This document shows, piece after piece, positions 9,176 through 17,887 of a DNA stretch of 64,000 nt. The position numbers and the translations under genes are program-made. Position 1 is the first letter of the stretch. Each line of letters opens with the position of its first letter. The stretch lies in NCBI RefSeq assembly GCF_002013915.1, contig NZ_MBTF01000038.1, positions 124,001-188,000 of the forward strand, in the 5' to 3' direction. Origin of the DNA: Mucilaginibacter pedocola. Its GTDB lineage: Bacteria > Bacteroidota > Bacteroidia > Sphingobacteriales > Sphingobacteriaceae. Below the pieces are notes generated by a model that was given only the letters and a program-made list of their open reading frames with translations, was not told where the DNA came from and searched no databases.

Positions 9176-10882
9176 ATGAACAAATTTACTACGATAGATT
9201 ACGTCATTTTCGTTGTCTATTTCATTGTTGTATCGGGCTACGGCTACTGGGTATACAGCCGCAAGAAGATCAAGGGCGTATCCGACAGTAAGGATTTCTT
9301 CCTGGCCGAAGGTTCGCTTACCTGGTGGGCCATTGGGGCATCGCTTATTGCCTCTAACATATCTGCAGAGCAATTTATTGGTGCCAGCGGTACAGGCTTC
9401 GCCGTAGGTTTGGCCGTTGCCGCTTACGAGTGGGTGGCTGCTATAGCGCTTATTATTGTGGCGGTATGGTTTGTGCCCATTTACCTCAAAAATAAAATAT
9501 TCACTATGCCGCAGTTCCTGCACACGCGGTATAACGAAACGGTGAGTTTTGTAATGGCCATCTTTTGGCTGTTCCTCTACATATTTGTAAACCTTACTTC
9601 TATCCTTTACTTAGGGGCGCTGGCCCTAAACAACCTCATAGGCGGCGACGTGGATAGCATGCACCTCATTATTATCGCATTGGCCGTATTTGCCTTATTC
9701 ATTACGCTGGGCGGTATGAAGGTTATAGGTTTTACCGATGTGATACAGGTTTTGGTATTGGTGATAGGTGGCCTGGCTACCACATACATTGCACTAACTT
9801 TAGTAAGCGAAAAATTCGGTTATGGTAAAGATGCGCTGGCAGGCTTTAACGCCATGCTTAAGGATGCACCTGACCATTTTAAAATGATATTAGCCAAACC
9901 AAAGCCGGGCGCACCACAGGCAGATATCGACAAATATTTAACCCTACCCGGCATTGCTATGTATTTTGCAGGCCAATGGATAGTGAACCTTAACTATTGG
10001 GGCTGTAACCAATATATCACCCAACGCGCCCTGGGCGCCGACCTGAAGACCGCACGCACGGGCATCCTATTCGCTGGTTTAATGAAATTGGCCATGCCTG
10101 TTATTGTAGTGCTACCGGGCATTGCAGCTTATGTTTTGTACAAAAATGGCGGCTTACAGGCAGAGATGCTATCGGGCGGTAAGTTCAATTCTGATAACGC
10201 TTATTCTGCCGTACTTGGTTTCTTGCCAACGGGCTTAAAGGGGCTATCGGTAGCAGCGCTTACGGCGGCTATTGTTGCTTCGCTGGCGGGTAAGGCAAAT
10301 AGCATATCTACCATTTTCACGCTGGATATCTACAAAAAGCACATGGTGAAAAAAGCCAGTGAGCAGGATATGGTTAAAGTAGGCCGTTGGGTAATATTTG
10401 CGGCCATGGCGCTGTCTATCGCCCTTACCTGGAAAGATTTGCTGGGTATAAGCGGTGAGGGTGGCTTTACCTTCATCCAAAAATATACGGGCTTTATTAG
10501 CCCCGGTATATTTGCCATATTTATTTTAGGCTTCTTTTGGAAACATACCACCGGCACCGCCGCTATTGCGGGTATATTAACAGGCTTTGGTATGTCGGTA
10601 GTGTTTAATAACTACGCACCAGCATGGTTCGGGCACGAAACATTTTTGTACACCGCCTTCCCAAGGGCGAACGGCACCTGGGAGATACCCTTCCTGATAT
10701 GCATGGGCTTGTCATTCTTGTTCACCATCATCGTAATGGTAGCCGTAAGCCTTGCCGGGCCAAAGGTTAATGCAAAGGCACTGGAAATAGATGCCAGCAT
10801 GTTCAAGGTGGAGCGAAGCACATTGGCGCTTATTGTGGTAACGCTTTTGTTGTTAACTACGCTTTATGTAAGGTTTTGGTAA
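9176..10882 (+). CDS. SSS-family sodium:sugar symporter
   Basis: 568 residues from the ATG at 9176; an in-frame ATG at 9119 lies inside the araA terminator and is rejected. The start MNKFTTIDYVIFVVYF opens the first of about 14 hydrophobic segments. Sodium:solute symporter features include DFFLAEGSLTWWAIGASLIASNISAEQFIG (TM1 core, shown here for its pattern only), WQ-type GQWIVNLNYWGCNQYITQR, and GLSVAALTAAIVASLAGK. vSGLT-like transporters of this type import hexoses or pentoses with Na+. Location directly after araA suggests it carries L-arabinose or an arabinoside across the inner membrane. It is probably transcribed partly by read-through and partly by its own promoter. Confidence 0.92.
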   Translation: MNKFTTIDYVIFVVYFIVVSGYGYWVYSRKKIKGVSDSKDFFLAEGSLTWWAIGASLIASNISAEQFIGASGTGFAVGLAVAAYEWVAAIALIIVAVWFVPIYLKNKIFTMPQFLHTRYNETVSFVMAIFWLFLYIFVNLTSILYLGALALNNLIGGDVDSMHLIIIALAVFALFITLGGMKVIGFTDVIQVLVLVIGGLATTYIALTLVSEKFGYGKDALAGFNAMLKDAPDHFKMILAKPKPGAPQADIDKYLTLPGIAMYFAGQWIVNLNYWGCNQYITQRALGADLKTARTGILFAGLMKLAMPVIVVLPGIAAYVLYKNGGLQAEMLSGGKFNSDNAYSAVLGFLPTGLKGLSVAALTAAIVASLAGKANSISTIFTLDIYKKHMVKKASEQDMVKVGRWVIFAAMALSIALTWKDLLGISGEGGFTFIQKYTGFISPGIFAIFILGFFWKHTTGTAAIAGILTGFGMSVVFNNYAPAWFGHETFLYTAFPRANGTWEIPFLICMGLSFLFTIIVMVAVSLAGPKVNAKALEIDASMFKVERSTLALIVVTLLLLTTLYVRFW

Positions 10883-10993
10883 AGAAAGTAAATTTCAAAC
10901 ACTTGTAAATACAGCCATTTTGTAGATATTTGATGGAGAAGGCTTTAACCAATGGTCTTACCTACTCAAATCCTACAATTAAAACCTTAAAAA

Positions 10994-11401
10994 ATGAAAT
11001 TCAGGCTTATTTTATCGTTCCTGCTGCTGGCGGCGAGCTTTAGGGCATTTAGCCAAACAAGCCAACCTTCGGCCGGTGCCGACAAGGGCTTAACCAAAAT
11101 AGTGATCATGTACCCATTCGCAGAGGGCAAAACCTTTAATATGGAGTATTACGAAACCAAACACATGCCCATGGTAGCCGGGTACCTGGGCACCAATTTG
11201 GTGAAGTATACTATCGAAAAAGGACTGGCTGCTGGCGTACCGAACCAGCCACTGCCTTATATGGCCATTGGCACATTCTATGTAAAAAGCCTTAAAGAAT
11301 ACCAGGCGGCCGTTGCCCCTCATATACCTGCCATCAGGGCCGATTTTGCCAATTACACCAATGTAACGCCCGTTATACTGGTGAGCGAAGTGGTAAGATA
11401 G
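10994..11401 (+). CDS. EthD-domain protein with signal peptide
   Basis: 135 residues. A signal peptide (FLLLAASFRAFS) is followed by an EthD/dimeric alpha-beta barrel domain: FNMEYYETKHMPMVAGYLG has the KHMPM motif typical of the family, and YMAIGTFYVKSLKEYQAAVAPH follows. EthD proteins are small ferredoxin-like folds; some accompany cytochrome P450 systems, most have unknown roles. The periplasmic targeting is unusual for the fold but common in Bacteroidota. It stands alone, ending in a terminator. Confidence 0.8.
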   Translation: MKFRLILSFLLLAASFRAFSQTSQPSAGADKGLTKIVIMYPFAEGKTFNMEYYETKHMPMVAGYLGTNLVKYTIEKGLAAGVPNQPLPYMAIGTFYVKSLKEYQAAVAPHIPAIRADFANYTNVTPVILVSEVVR

Positions 11402-11422
11402 TTAGCCATAGATAAAAAAGTA

Positions 11423-11462
11423 AAAGCCTGCAGACTAACATTTGCAGGCTTTCGCTTTTTTT
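11423..11462 (+). terminator. Rho-independent terminator after EthD gene
   Basis: Stem AAAGCCTGCA / TGCAGGCTTT around a 10-base loop, then a T-rich run ending at 11462. Confidence 0.8.
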
Positions 11463-11657
11463 GCGTTTCTCATTTACTTGCATATGCAGGGACCGCTTTT
11501 AAAAAGCATTGCGGCTAAATTCATAGTGCGTTCTTTCCAACCTACCTATCACTCCGTTTATAACACATATCATTCGGCTGATATACGCTGCATCCCTGCC
11601 ATAGCGACCTTTGGTTTAGTGAAAACAATATAAAACCACTAAACAACACACATCGCT

Positions 11658-12467
11658 ATGAAAACAAAATTTACCGCCGCCGCCTCGCTTACCGGCATAG
11701 CATCCATCATCTGCATGGCATTTGTAGCCCCCATTGCCGATACTACCACAAAACCTGAAGTCCCTGGTGCCGAAAAGCCCACCATCGTATTGGTTCACGG
11801 CGCCTTTGCCGATGGCTCATCGTGGAATAAGGTTATCCCCATCCTGCAAAAAAAGGGCTATAAAACCATCGCTGTACAAAATCCGCTTACCTCGCTTGAT
11901 GATGATGTTGCCTTTACCAACCGCGCACTTGCCGAAGTTGAAGGGAAAGCCGTATTAGTGGGCCACTCCTACGGCGGCGTTGTAATTACACAGGCGGGCA
12001 ACAACGATAAAGTTACCTCGCTGGTATATGTTGCAGCCTACGCGCCCGGCGATGGCCAAAGTATTGAAGATATTGAGAAAGACGCCCACGAGGTGAAAAA
12101 CATACCCAGAGTACCCGGGCTTGCCGCACCTATTGTTGATGGCGGTTTTATACGGATGAAGGATGAGGACGTGGTAAAATACTTTGCACAGGACCTGCCT
12201 GAGCAGGAAGCCCGCCTGATAGCCGCCGGGCAGGGGCGTTTCCACATCAGTTGCATACAAGCCAAAGTGAGCAACCCCGCCTGGAAAAATAAGCCCAGCT
12301 TTTTTGTAGTGGCCGGTAACGACCAAATCATTTCGCCGGGTATTGAGCGGCAAGCTGCCAAAACCATAGGCGCTACCACTATGGAGGTACCTGCCAGCCA
12401 CGTGGCCATGTTATCGCAGCCCGAAAAAGTGGCCGAGATGATACTGCGCGCTGCTGCCCTGAAATAA
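11658..12467 (+). CDS. Alpha/beta hydrolase (EstC/pyrethroid-hydrolase-like), exported
   Basis: 269 residues with an N-terminal hydrophobic segment (SLTGIASIICMAFVAP) that could be a signal peptide or anchor. TIVLVHGAFADGSSWNKVIP, the nucleophile elbow VGHSYGGVVI and the terminal PASHVAMLSQPEKVA place it with HGAFADGSSW-type esterases (plant methylesterase/pyrethroid hydrolase-like family). Ser of GHSYGG, an Asp before ISPG and His of SHVAM form the likely triad. Substrate unknown. First gene of a run of oxidative/xenobiotic-type enzymes on this strand. Confidence 0.85.
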   Translation: MKTKFTAAASLTGIASIICMAFVAPIADTTTKPEVPGAEKPTIVLVHGAFADGSSWNKVIPILQKKGYKTIAVQNPLTSLDDDVAFTNRALAEVEGKAVLVGHSYGGVVITQAGNNDKVTSLVYVAAYAPGDGQSIEDIEKDAHEVKNIPRVPGLAAPIVDGGFIRMKDEDVVKYFAQDLPEQEARLIAAGQGRFHISCIQAKVSNPAWKNKPSFFVVAGNDQIISPGIERQAAKTIGATTMEVPASHVAMLSQPEKVAEMILRAAALK

Positions 12468-12638
12468 GCCCTGCATCTACCTACCCGAAAAACCATTGTA
12501 ATAGCCGGCGGCAAAGTGATTTACCTCACACTTTTTCTGTGACTTGCTTCCTTGTTATGGGGCGGGCTTAAAAGCCACATTTGTAGTGTAATAACTAACA
12601 ATTAACACAAAACAAAACACCATTAAATTAACAAAATC

Positions 12639-13316
12639 ATGAAAAAGAAAATTTTGATCATCGTATCTAACGCAAATGCAATTGGCCCTCATAACAGAAG
12701 AACAGGCAACTTTTTGCCCGAAGTGGCGCACCCTTACGAGGTTTGGGAAAACGCCGGCTACCAGATAGATTTTGCCAGCCTTACCGGCGATACCCCCTAC
12801 CTTGATGCACTGAATTTGGCCGCCGACCCGGGCAACCTTAAGTTTTTAACAGGCAAAGGCTGGGCCGATATGCAGAAGGCTGTTAAACTGGAAACCGTTG
12901 ACGTGAGTACCTACGATGCCATTTTTGTACCCGGTGGCTTAGCACCAATGGTTGACCTGCCCGAAGCCCCCCTGCTGAAGAAAATAGTTGCCGAAACCTA
13001 CGAACGTGGTGCGGTTGTAAGCGCGGTGTGCCATGGCCCTGTATCCTTACTTAACGTAAAACTGAGTGATGGCTCGTACCTGGTGAACGGTAAACACATC
13101 TCCTCTTTCACCACTGCCGAAGAAGATAACTACGCCCGCGAAGATGTGCCCTTTGATTTGCAAACCGCGCTTACCGCTCAAGGTGCAATTTACCACACGG
13201 TAGCCCCATGGCAGCCCTTCAGCATTGCTGATGGTAACATTGTAACCGGCCAAAACCCGGCATCGGGCACTGGCGTGGGCGAAAAGGTTAAGGCCATACT
13301 CGAGCAAACCAACTGA
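12639..13316 (+). CDS. DJ-1/PfpI family protein (Hsp31-like, type 1 glutamine amidotransferase fold)
   Basis: 225 residues, no signal peptide, so cytoplasmic. ILIIVSNANAIG opens the fold; GNFLPEVAHPYEVW contains the conserved acidic residue, FVPGGLAPMVDLPE the oxyanion strand, and SAVCHGPVSLL the nucleophilic elbow with C131-H132. Hsp31/YajL-type relatives act as glyoxalases, deglycases or chaperones in carbonyl stress; the exact activity here is open. It is followed by a hairpin terminator and then the ABM monooxygenase gene. Confidence 0.88.
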   Translation: MKKKILIIVSNANAIGPHNRRTGNFLPEVAHPYEVWENAGYQIDFASLTGDTPYLDALNLAADPGNLKFLTGKGWADMQKAVKLETVDVSTYDAIFVPGGLAPMVDLPEAPLLKKIVAETYERGAVVSAVCHGPVSLLNVKLSDGSYLVNGKHISSFTTAEEDNYAREDVPFDLQTALTAQGAIYHTVAPWQPFSIADGNIVTGQNPASGTGVGEKVKAILEQTN

Positions 13317-13328
13317 TCTTATCATAAC

Positions 13329-13364
13329 GGCCGCCACCATGCCCGTGTAGCGGCGGCCTATTTT
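13329..13364 (+). terminator. Hairpin terminator after DJ-1/PfpI gene
   Basis: GGCCGCC (13329-13335) pairs with GGCGGCC (13352-13358), then TATTTT. Loop is 16 bases and can form additional pairs. Confidence 0.6.
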
Positions 13365-13382
13365 AAAATCCTCTACCCAGCT

Positions 13383-13685
13383 ATGGAAAATACAGCTATA
13401 CACGTAATAGCCAAATGGATAGTAAAACCCGGCGAACTGCAAACGGTGCTCGGCCTGTTACCTGTAGTAGTTAAAGCCACCCGCGCCGAACCGGGCAACC
13501 TTTTCTACCATGTTCAGCAGGATGATACCGACCCTAATACCCTGCTGCTGTTTGAAGGTTATATGAACGAGTCTGCGGCTGCACAGCACCGCAATTCGGA
13601 GCATTACCAAAGTATTGTTGCAGGCCAGATAGTCCCCTTGTTGCAAGCCCGCGAGGTGAACATCACTACGCCGCTATTTTTCTGA
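13383..13685 (+). CDS. Antibiotic biosynthesis monooxygenase (ABM) domain protein
   Basis: 100 residues. A single ferredoxin-like ABM domain: HVIAKWIVKPGELQTVLGLL, TRAEPGNLFYHVQQDDTDP, and LLFEGYMNESAAAQHRNSEH are family features. Relatives (YgiN, ActVA-Orf6) are cofactor-free quinol monooxygenases or dimeric stress proteins. A paralogue lies at 25858-26154, and both copies sit next to a closely related alpha/beta hydrolase, implying a conserved two-gene module. Confidence 0.85.
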   Translation: MENTAIHVIAKWIVKPGELQTVLGLLPVVVKATRAEPGNLFYHVQQDDTDPNTLLLFEGYMNESAAAQHRNSEHYQSIVAGQIVPLLQAREVNITTPLFF

Positions 13686-13750
13686 CACCTCCACATATCC
13701 GCCATCTCAGTTGGCATATCCACTTACATACACATCAAACCCATATTATA

Positions 13751-14629
13751 ATGAAAACTCAAACCACCTACCATTTTATCGACATTAAGGGCACCAGCAT
13801 TTTTTACCGCGAGGCCGGGCCCAAGGATGCGCCAACCCTGGTATTGCTGCATGGCTATCCCGCCTCGTCGCACATGTTCAGGAACCTGATCGAAGACCTG
13901 GCCGATCAATACCACCTTATAGCGCCAGATTACCCCGGTTATGGCCGCAGCGAACAACCACCAATAGCCGAGTTCGCCTACACGTTCGACAATATGGCCC
14001 TCATTGTGGAAGAACTGCTGAGCAAGCTCAACATTACCCAATACAGCCTTTACCTGATGGATTACGGCGCACCCATTGGCTGGCGGTTAGCATCAAAATA
14101 CCCCGAACGTATACAAAGCCTTATTGTACAAAATGGCTGCGCCTACGATGAAGGGCTGGAAACTTTTTGGGACCCAATTAAAGCCTACTGGGCCGATAAA
14201 AACAATAAAGAGGCAGAAGATACCCTGCGCACCTTCCACAATGCTGAAGGTTTGAAATGGCAGTATACCCATGGCGTGGCCGATGCCTCGGTGGTAAGCC
14301 CCGATAACTGGGAGATAGACCTGCGCCATTTAGAGCGCCCGGAAAACGACCGCATACAGCTTGATATGTTTTACGACTACCAAACCAACCCGCCCAAATA
14401 CCCTGCCTGGCAAGAGTACCTGCGCACGGCCAACCCCGAAATGCTGATCGTATACGGTAAAAACGACTATATATTCCCCGTTGGCGGTGCAGAGGCCTAT
14501 AAAAAGGATGTGAAGAACCTTGAGTACCACCTTTACGAAGCCGGCCACTTTGCACTGGAGAGCCATGGAGTTGAAATAGCCGCCACCATAAGAGATTTCC
14601 TGAACCGTAAAGTGGCCAACAAGCAGTAA
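13751..14629 (+). CDS. Alpha/beta hydrolase, haloalkane-dehalogenase/epoxide-hydrolase-like
   Basis: 292 residues, no signal peptide. LVLLHGYPASSHMFRNLI gives the HGxP oxyanion motif; YLMDYGAPIGWRLA places an Asp at the nucleophile position (as in haloalkane dehalogenases and epoxide hydrolases) rather than Ser; VYGKNDYIFP and YEAGHFALE provide the Asp/His pair. Paralogue of the protein at 26420-27307, sharing the FYREAG start and APDYPGYG motif. It likely hydrolyses C-halogen, epoxide or ester bonds of small molecules. 65 bases after the ABM gene, so probably cotranscribed. Confidence 0.85.
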   Translation: MKTQTTYHFIDIKGTSIFYREAGPKDAPTLVLLHGYPASSHMFRNLIEDLADQYHLIAPDYPGYGRSEQPPIAEFAYTFDNMALIVEELLSKLNITQYSLYLMDYGAPIGWRLASKYPERIQSLIVQNGCAYDEGLETFWDPIKAYWADKNNKEAEDTLRTFHNAEGLKWQYTHGVADASVVSPDNWEIDLRHLERPENDRIQLDMFYDYQTNPPKYPAWQEYLRTANPEMLIVYGKNDYIFPVGGAEAYKKDVKNLEYHLYEAGHFALESHGVEIAATIRDFLNRKVANKQ

Positions 14630-14632
14630 CCC

Positions 14633-15913
14633 ATGGGCATGCAGCACACATGCAGGATAAAAAGGACGTACGCGGCCCCGGCAAGTAAAACTGCCGGGCC
14701 GCTTGCCTTGCTTTTCAATACCATCGTTGGCGCATCCTGTTTTTTACTCATGTTCCAGCTTTACCTTATCGCGCCTTTGCTGCCCGGGTACGTTACCGCA
14801 TTCCGTTCGCCATTAATGGAGATGGCCATACCTGCTTTTGCCATTCCCTTTGCTATCTCGGCAATGGGGATGGCATTTTTTCGGGCTCTTATTAAGCAAC
14901 CAAACCGGTGTTTATCCTTTTCGCTTTACGCTATGGCCGTTGGGGCATTATTGTTAAGCGGCGCAGGTTCGGCAGAGAGTTTTTTGCTCGTTAGGGCGCT
15001 TACAGGCTTGGCTACCGGCATAATGCTGCCCGCTGCTATTGTCGCGGTTACGCGGCAAAGCAATAAAGCAATGGCGCTTCGCAGCATGATCACCCTTATA
15101 TTCTTTATGGCAACGGGAATGGTATTTGGCCCGTGCATTGGCGGCTGGTTAAACAAAATCATTGGTTGGCCCTACCTCTACCGTTTTATTGCTTTTGTAA
15201 GCGCGGGGCTTTGGTTCATGCATTTATGGTGCAGCAAGGCACATATCCCAACCGCTCATAAATCCACTGCTGTGCATGAGCAATTACCACTCCACATCGT
15301 TCGGCAGGTCCAGTATACCTACGCTTTTACCTTTCTTTCGGGGATGTTCCATTCGGGTGTTTTTGTTTGGGTGAGCGTTTACTTCCATTCGGTTTACCAA
15401 ATAAGCGAGGCCGAAACCGCTAATGCACTCCTCGTTTTTGGCTTGCCGGGCTTGATCATTACCATTTTAATGTTCGTTTATCATTGGGATACCAAAGTAA
15501 TACGCTTACTTTACTGGGGGCTTATTGTCACCATTGCCGGCTTGTTCATAATGTTACTGCACGTTCCCCTGTGGATGGCGGAGTGCCTGCTGGCGCTTAT
15601 GTCAGTTGGGTACTGCTTTTCGCAGCCCTTATTTATTGGGGTGCTTAAATTGCCCGTTTCGGGCATTGCGGCAGGGCGGCTGATAGCGCTGGGCTGTGCC
15701 GCGCTGTTTGCAGGCTATGGCATAGGCCCGCTGCTGATGGGTTGGTTGCTGAATACGGGGCAACATATCGCCACAGGCTCGCTTATTGTTATGGCAATAG
15801 TACTCGCTGTCCTATCAGCCAAAGTTTGGCAGCCTGCAGAAATACAGCAACGCCGCAGGCTTTTCTATGCCAGGAATAGTACCGGGCAAGTGACCACTTC
15901 AACAGTAGCCTGA
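14633..15913 (+). CDS. MFS transporter
   Basis: 426 residues with about 12 hydrophobic segments, e.g. VGASCFLLMFQLYLIAPLL, a FLLVRALTGLATGIMLPA segment near TM4, and a basic cytoplasmic start and end. It resembles drug:H+ antiporter-type MFS proteins but the substrate is not predictable. The start three bases after the upstream hydrolase stop suggests translational coupling; a role in exporting the hydrolase substrate or product is inference. The N-terminal 25 residues before the first segment are weakly supported and a later start is possible. Confidence 0.85.
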   Translation: MGMQHTCRIKRTYAAPASKTAGPLALLFNTIVGASCFLLMFQLYLIAPLLPGYVTAFRSPLMEMAIPAFAIPFAISAMGMAFFRALIKQPNRCLSFSLYAMAVGALLLSGAGSAESFLLVRALTGLATGIMLPAAIVAVTRQSNKAMALRSMITLIFFMATGMVFGPCIGGWLNKIIGWPYLYRFIAFVSAGLWFMHLWCSKAHIPTAHKSTAVHEQLPLHIVRQVQYTYAFTFLSGMFHSGVFVWVSVYFHSVYQISEAETANALLVFGLPGLIITILMFVYHWDTKVIRLLYWGLIVTIAGLFIMLLHVPLWMAECLLALMSVGYCFSQPLFIGVLKLPVSGIAAGRLIALGCAALFAGYGIGPLLMGWLLNTGQHIATGSLIVMAIVLAVLSAKVWQPAEIQQRRRLFYARNSTGQVTTSTVA

Positions 15914-15965
15914 ATCGTTGAAAAGTACCATTATTGGTATAATAAACACCATTCAGCAGGCTACT
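15904..15965. repeat. Long interrupted inverted repeat with inner palindrome
   Basis: AGTAGCCTGAAT at 15904 pairs with ATTCAG(C)AGGCTACT at 15951-15965, enclosing a second palindrome TACCA-TTAT-TGGTA (15926-15939). It spans the last codons of the MFS gene and the space before the next gene. No T-run follows, so it is not a standard terminator. Confidence 0.5.
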
Positions 15966-16006
15966 TCTCTGCTTAAATTTGATGCAATATTTATTTTATT
16001 ACCATT

Positions 16007-16636
16007 ATGAATTACGCTAACCTGGCTTTTTCTGATGCGGCCAAAGCGCTGCAGAGCCAACACGGCAGCCGGCGGGTTTACGAGCAAGCCGAAAAGAAGA
16101 ACGTGGTAGATGGGTTTACCCAAAACGAAGAACTTTTTATAGCCCACCAGGACCATTTTTATATGGCCACCTTTGGCGATAACGGTTACCCATACATACA
16201 GCATCGTGGCGGCCCGCAAGGCTTTGTGAAAGTATTGGATAATCATACCCTCGCCTTTGTTGATTTTGCCGGCAATAAACAATACATCAGCGCAGGGAAC
16301 ATAGAAACGAACGCAAATGTATCGCTCATTATGATATCGTACCCGCACCGTGCAAGGTTAAAGCTATATGCCAAAGCAAGGATAGTGGAACTGAGCGATG
16401 ACCCGGGATTGTTCGACCAGATAGACCCTGAAGATTACAAGCACCGCCCCGAACGTATGATGGTGCTTGATATACAAGCCTACGACTGGAACTGCCCGCA
16501 GCACATTACCCCGCGCTACACTACCGATGAAATAGAACAGGCCTTTGCCCCTCAGCGCCGCCGCGTTGCCGAACTGGAAGCCGAAAACCAACGCCTGAAA
16601 ACAGAGCTGGAAAATTTAAAACTTAAAGCAGTATGA
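16007..16636 (+). CDS. Pyridoxamine 5'-phosphate oxidase-family flavoprotein with C-terminal coiled coil
   Basis: 209 residues. The PNPOx-like split-barrel is indicated by LFIAHQDHFYMATFGDNGYPYIQHRGG and LAFVDFAGNKQYISAGNI, which line the FMN site and dimer interface. The C-terminal 30 residues (RRRVAELEAENQRLKTELEN pattern) form a predicted short coiled coil, not part of the core family. The protein probably binds FMN, F420 or haem-like ligand; reaction unknown. It overlaps the next small gene by four bases (ATGA). Confidence 0.85.
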   Translation: MNYANLAFSDAAKALQSQHGSRRVYEQAEKKNVVDGFTQNEELFIAHQDHFYMATFGDNGYPYIQHRGGPQGFVKVLDNHTLAFVDFAGNKQYISAGNIETNANVSLIMISYPHRARLKLYAKARIVELSDDPGLFDQIDPEDYKHRPERMMVLDIQAYDWNCPQHITPRYTTDEIEQAFAPQRRRVAELEAENQRLKTELENLKLKAV

Positions 16637-16881
16637 TAACTATATATTATAAGCACACCCTGAGCAAACCCGATGAATGGACAGTAAGATTAGATGCCAC
16701 TTTCTCTAAATACCAACTGATCGCGGATGAAAGCTTAACCCAGCCAAAACTTATAGAAGGCGATAAGCAGATCGAAGGCATTGCAGCAATAGATGCTTAC
16801 ATAGAAAGCCTGGAACAACTGGTGAACGGCTGGTACGAAGACCGCTGCGATAAATACGAATTTGATGCGGATGGGAAGTAA
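16633..16881 (+). CDS. Small hypothetical protein coupled to PNPOx gene
   Basis: 82 residues, no family recognised. The start overlaps the PNPOx stop by four bases, good evidence that it is translated. It is acidic and soluble, with a possible thioredoxin/glutaredoxin-like C-terminal helix (IAAIDAYIESLEQLVNGWY), but no CxxC motif. Followed by a large hairpin terminator. Function is unknown; a partner of the flavoprotein is a guess from coupling alone. Confidence 0.65.
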   Translation: MITIYYKHTLSKPDEWTVRLDATFSKYQLIADESLTQPKLIEGDKQIEGIAAIDAYIESLEQLVNGWYEDRCDKYEFDADGK

Positions 16882-16913
16882 GCCTTGAGTAAAGAGTCTC
16901 AAGTCATAAGGAA

Positions 16914-16973
16914 GCCCATCGGAAGCAAGGTTGCCGGTAATCCAACCAACCTTGCACTCTGATGGGCAATTTT
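16914..16973 (+). terminator. Large two-part hairpin terminator
   Basis: Outer stem GCCCATC (16914-16920) / GATGGGC (16961-16967), inner stem GCAAGGTTG (16925-16933) / CAACCTTGC (16947-16955), asymmetric internal loop, then AATTTT. Ends the PNPOx two-gene unit. Confidence 0.65.
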
Positions 16974-16990
16974 GTTGAGTCATTAACACG

Positions 16991-17220
16991 AAACCTCGTA
17001 GAGGTTTAAGTTTTGTAGAAATACATATGGCAAAAAACAACGCCGTTAGGTGTTGAACTCGAGTTTGTTGAGCACCTACGGCGCTCGGCTGTATTGTTGG
17101 ATGTTTTTCTACAAAGCTTTCAGCCCTACGGGCTAATAAGATGCTTAATTAAGCGGCTTTAACCCGCGATCCCCACGGCTCTTTGGGTATTTCCTACAAA
17201 GCTTTCTCCCCCAAAGGGGA
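16991..17220. repeat. Cluster of dispersed palindromic repeats
   Basis: Non-coding stretch with AAACCTCGTAGAGGTTT (16991-17007), CGCCGTTAGGTG...CACCTACGGCG hairpin (17041-17083), AGCCCTACGGGCT (17122-17134) and two copies of CTACAAAGCTTTC (17109-17121 and 17194-17206). The palindromes share a 5-6 bp stem with a 3-base centre. The region between the PNPOx unit and the CheY-like gene otherwise holds nothing recognisable. Confidence 0.7.
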
Positions 17221-17250
17221 GGCTTATATACCAATGGTATCGCCACTCAT

Positions 17251-17604
17251 TTACCTAAGATACTTTCCCACTGTACCATACAGGTTCTCCAGGTCAAATG
17301 GCTTGCGGATGCGGTCATCGAAACCACATTGGGCATATACCTCATCGATATTAAAGTTGCAGCTTAGGGCAATTACCGGTAGCTGCGGGTGGCAGCATTT
17401 AATGGCATGGCACCATTTTGTGGTTAGCTCGCCGGCATATATAAAATCCAGTAACACCAGTTGTGCGCCGGTATAGTTTATTAAACCGAGGCAGTCTTCT
17501 TTAGCATCATTAAAGCCATAGGTTCGGTAGCCTTCCAATTCGAGCGCCATGCACATAATATCGGCAAGGTCTTCATCGGCATCGTATATCAATATCGTTT
17601 TCAT
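17251..17604 (-). CDS. Single-domain (CheY-like) response regulator
   Basis: 118 residues from the start MKTILIYDADEDL; a longer frame reaching 17694 runs through repeats and is rejected. Receiver-domain features: the acidic pocket DADED, the phosphoacceptor Asp in LVLLDFIY, and the conserved Lys in IRKPFDLENL. No output domain. It may act as a phosphate relay or diffusible regulator for one of the two TPR histidine kinases 6-10 kb away; that link is inferred. Its upstream region is filled with palindromic repeats. Confidence 0.85.
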   Translation of the reverse strand: MKTILIYDADEDLADIMCMALELEGYRTYGFNDAKEDCLGLINYTGAQLVLLDFIYAGELTTKWCHAIKCCHPQLPVIALSCNFNIDEVYAQCGFDDRIRKPFDLENLYGTVGKYLR

Positions 17605-17670
17605 TATAAGGGCAGGTATCATTAAACAGGAAAAAGAAAAACAAGTCCGATCCAAGCCGCTTACATAAAA

Positions 17671-17807
17671 CGTTCCTATGGAACGTGCAATCACGATCTA
17701 TTCAAGGTCTACCGATAAGCCGTTCCGATGGAACGATTTTTTTTCATCCCATAGGGATGTTTTATAGGTAGAAATAGAAAACAAGTATCTTACGTTCCTT
17801 CGGAACG
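17671..17807. repeat. Cluster of four short palindromes (GTTCC/GGAAC type)
   Basis: CGTTCCTATGGAACG (17671-17685), CGTTCCGATGGAACG (17721-17735), CATCCCATAGGGATG (17745-17759) and CGTTCCTTCGGAACG (17793-17807). All are 15-mers with 6-bp arms and a 3-base centre; arms are conserved and centres vary. They lie upstream of the CheY-like gene and downstream of the aldo/keto reductase gene. Confidence 0.75.
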
Positions 17808-17887
17808 TTTTATGTTGTGAGCATTTGTATGCGGCGACTTCACACTCAAAAAGTAACCGTACAAATCCAGCCCACCCGCGGCTTCAT

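Noticed and set aside
17183..17476. 97-residue + strand ORF opposite the CheY-like gene
   Set aside because: It is the complement of a clear receiver-domain gene and translates a repeat at its start.
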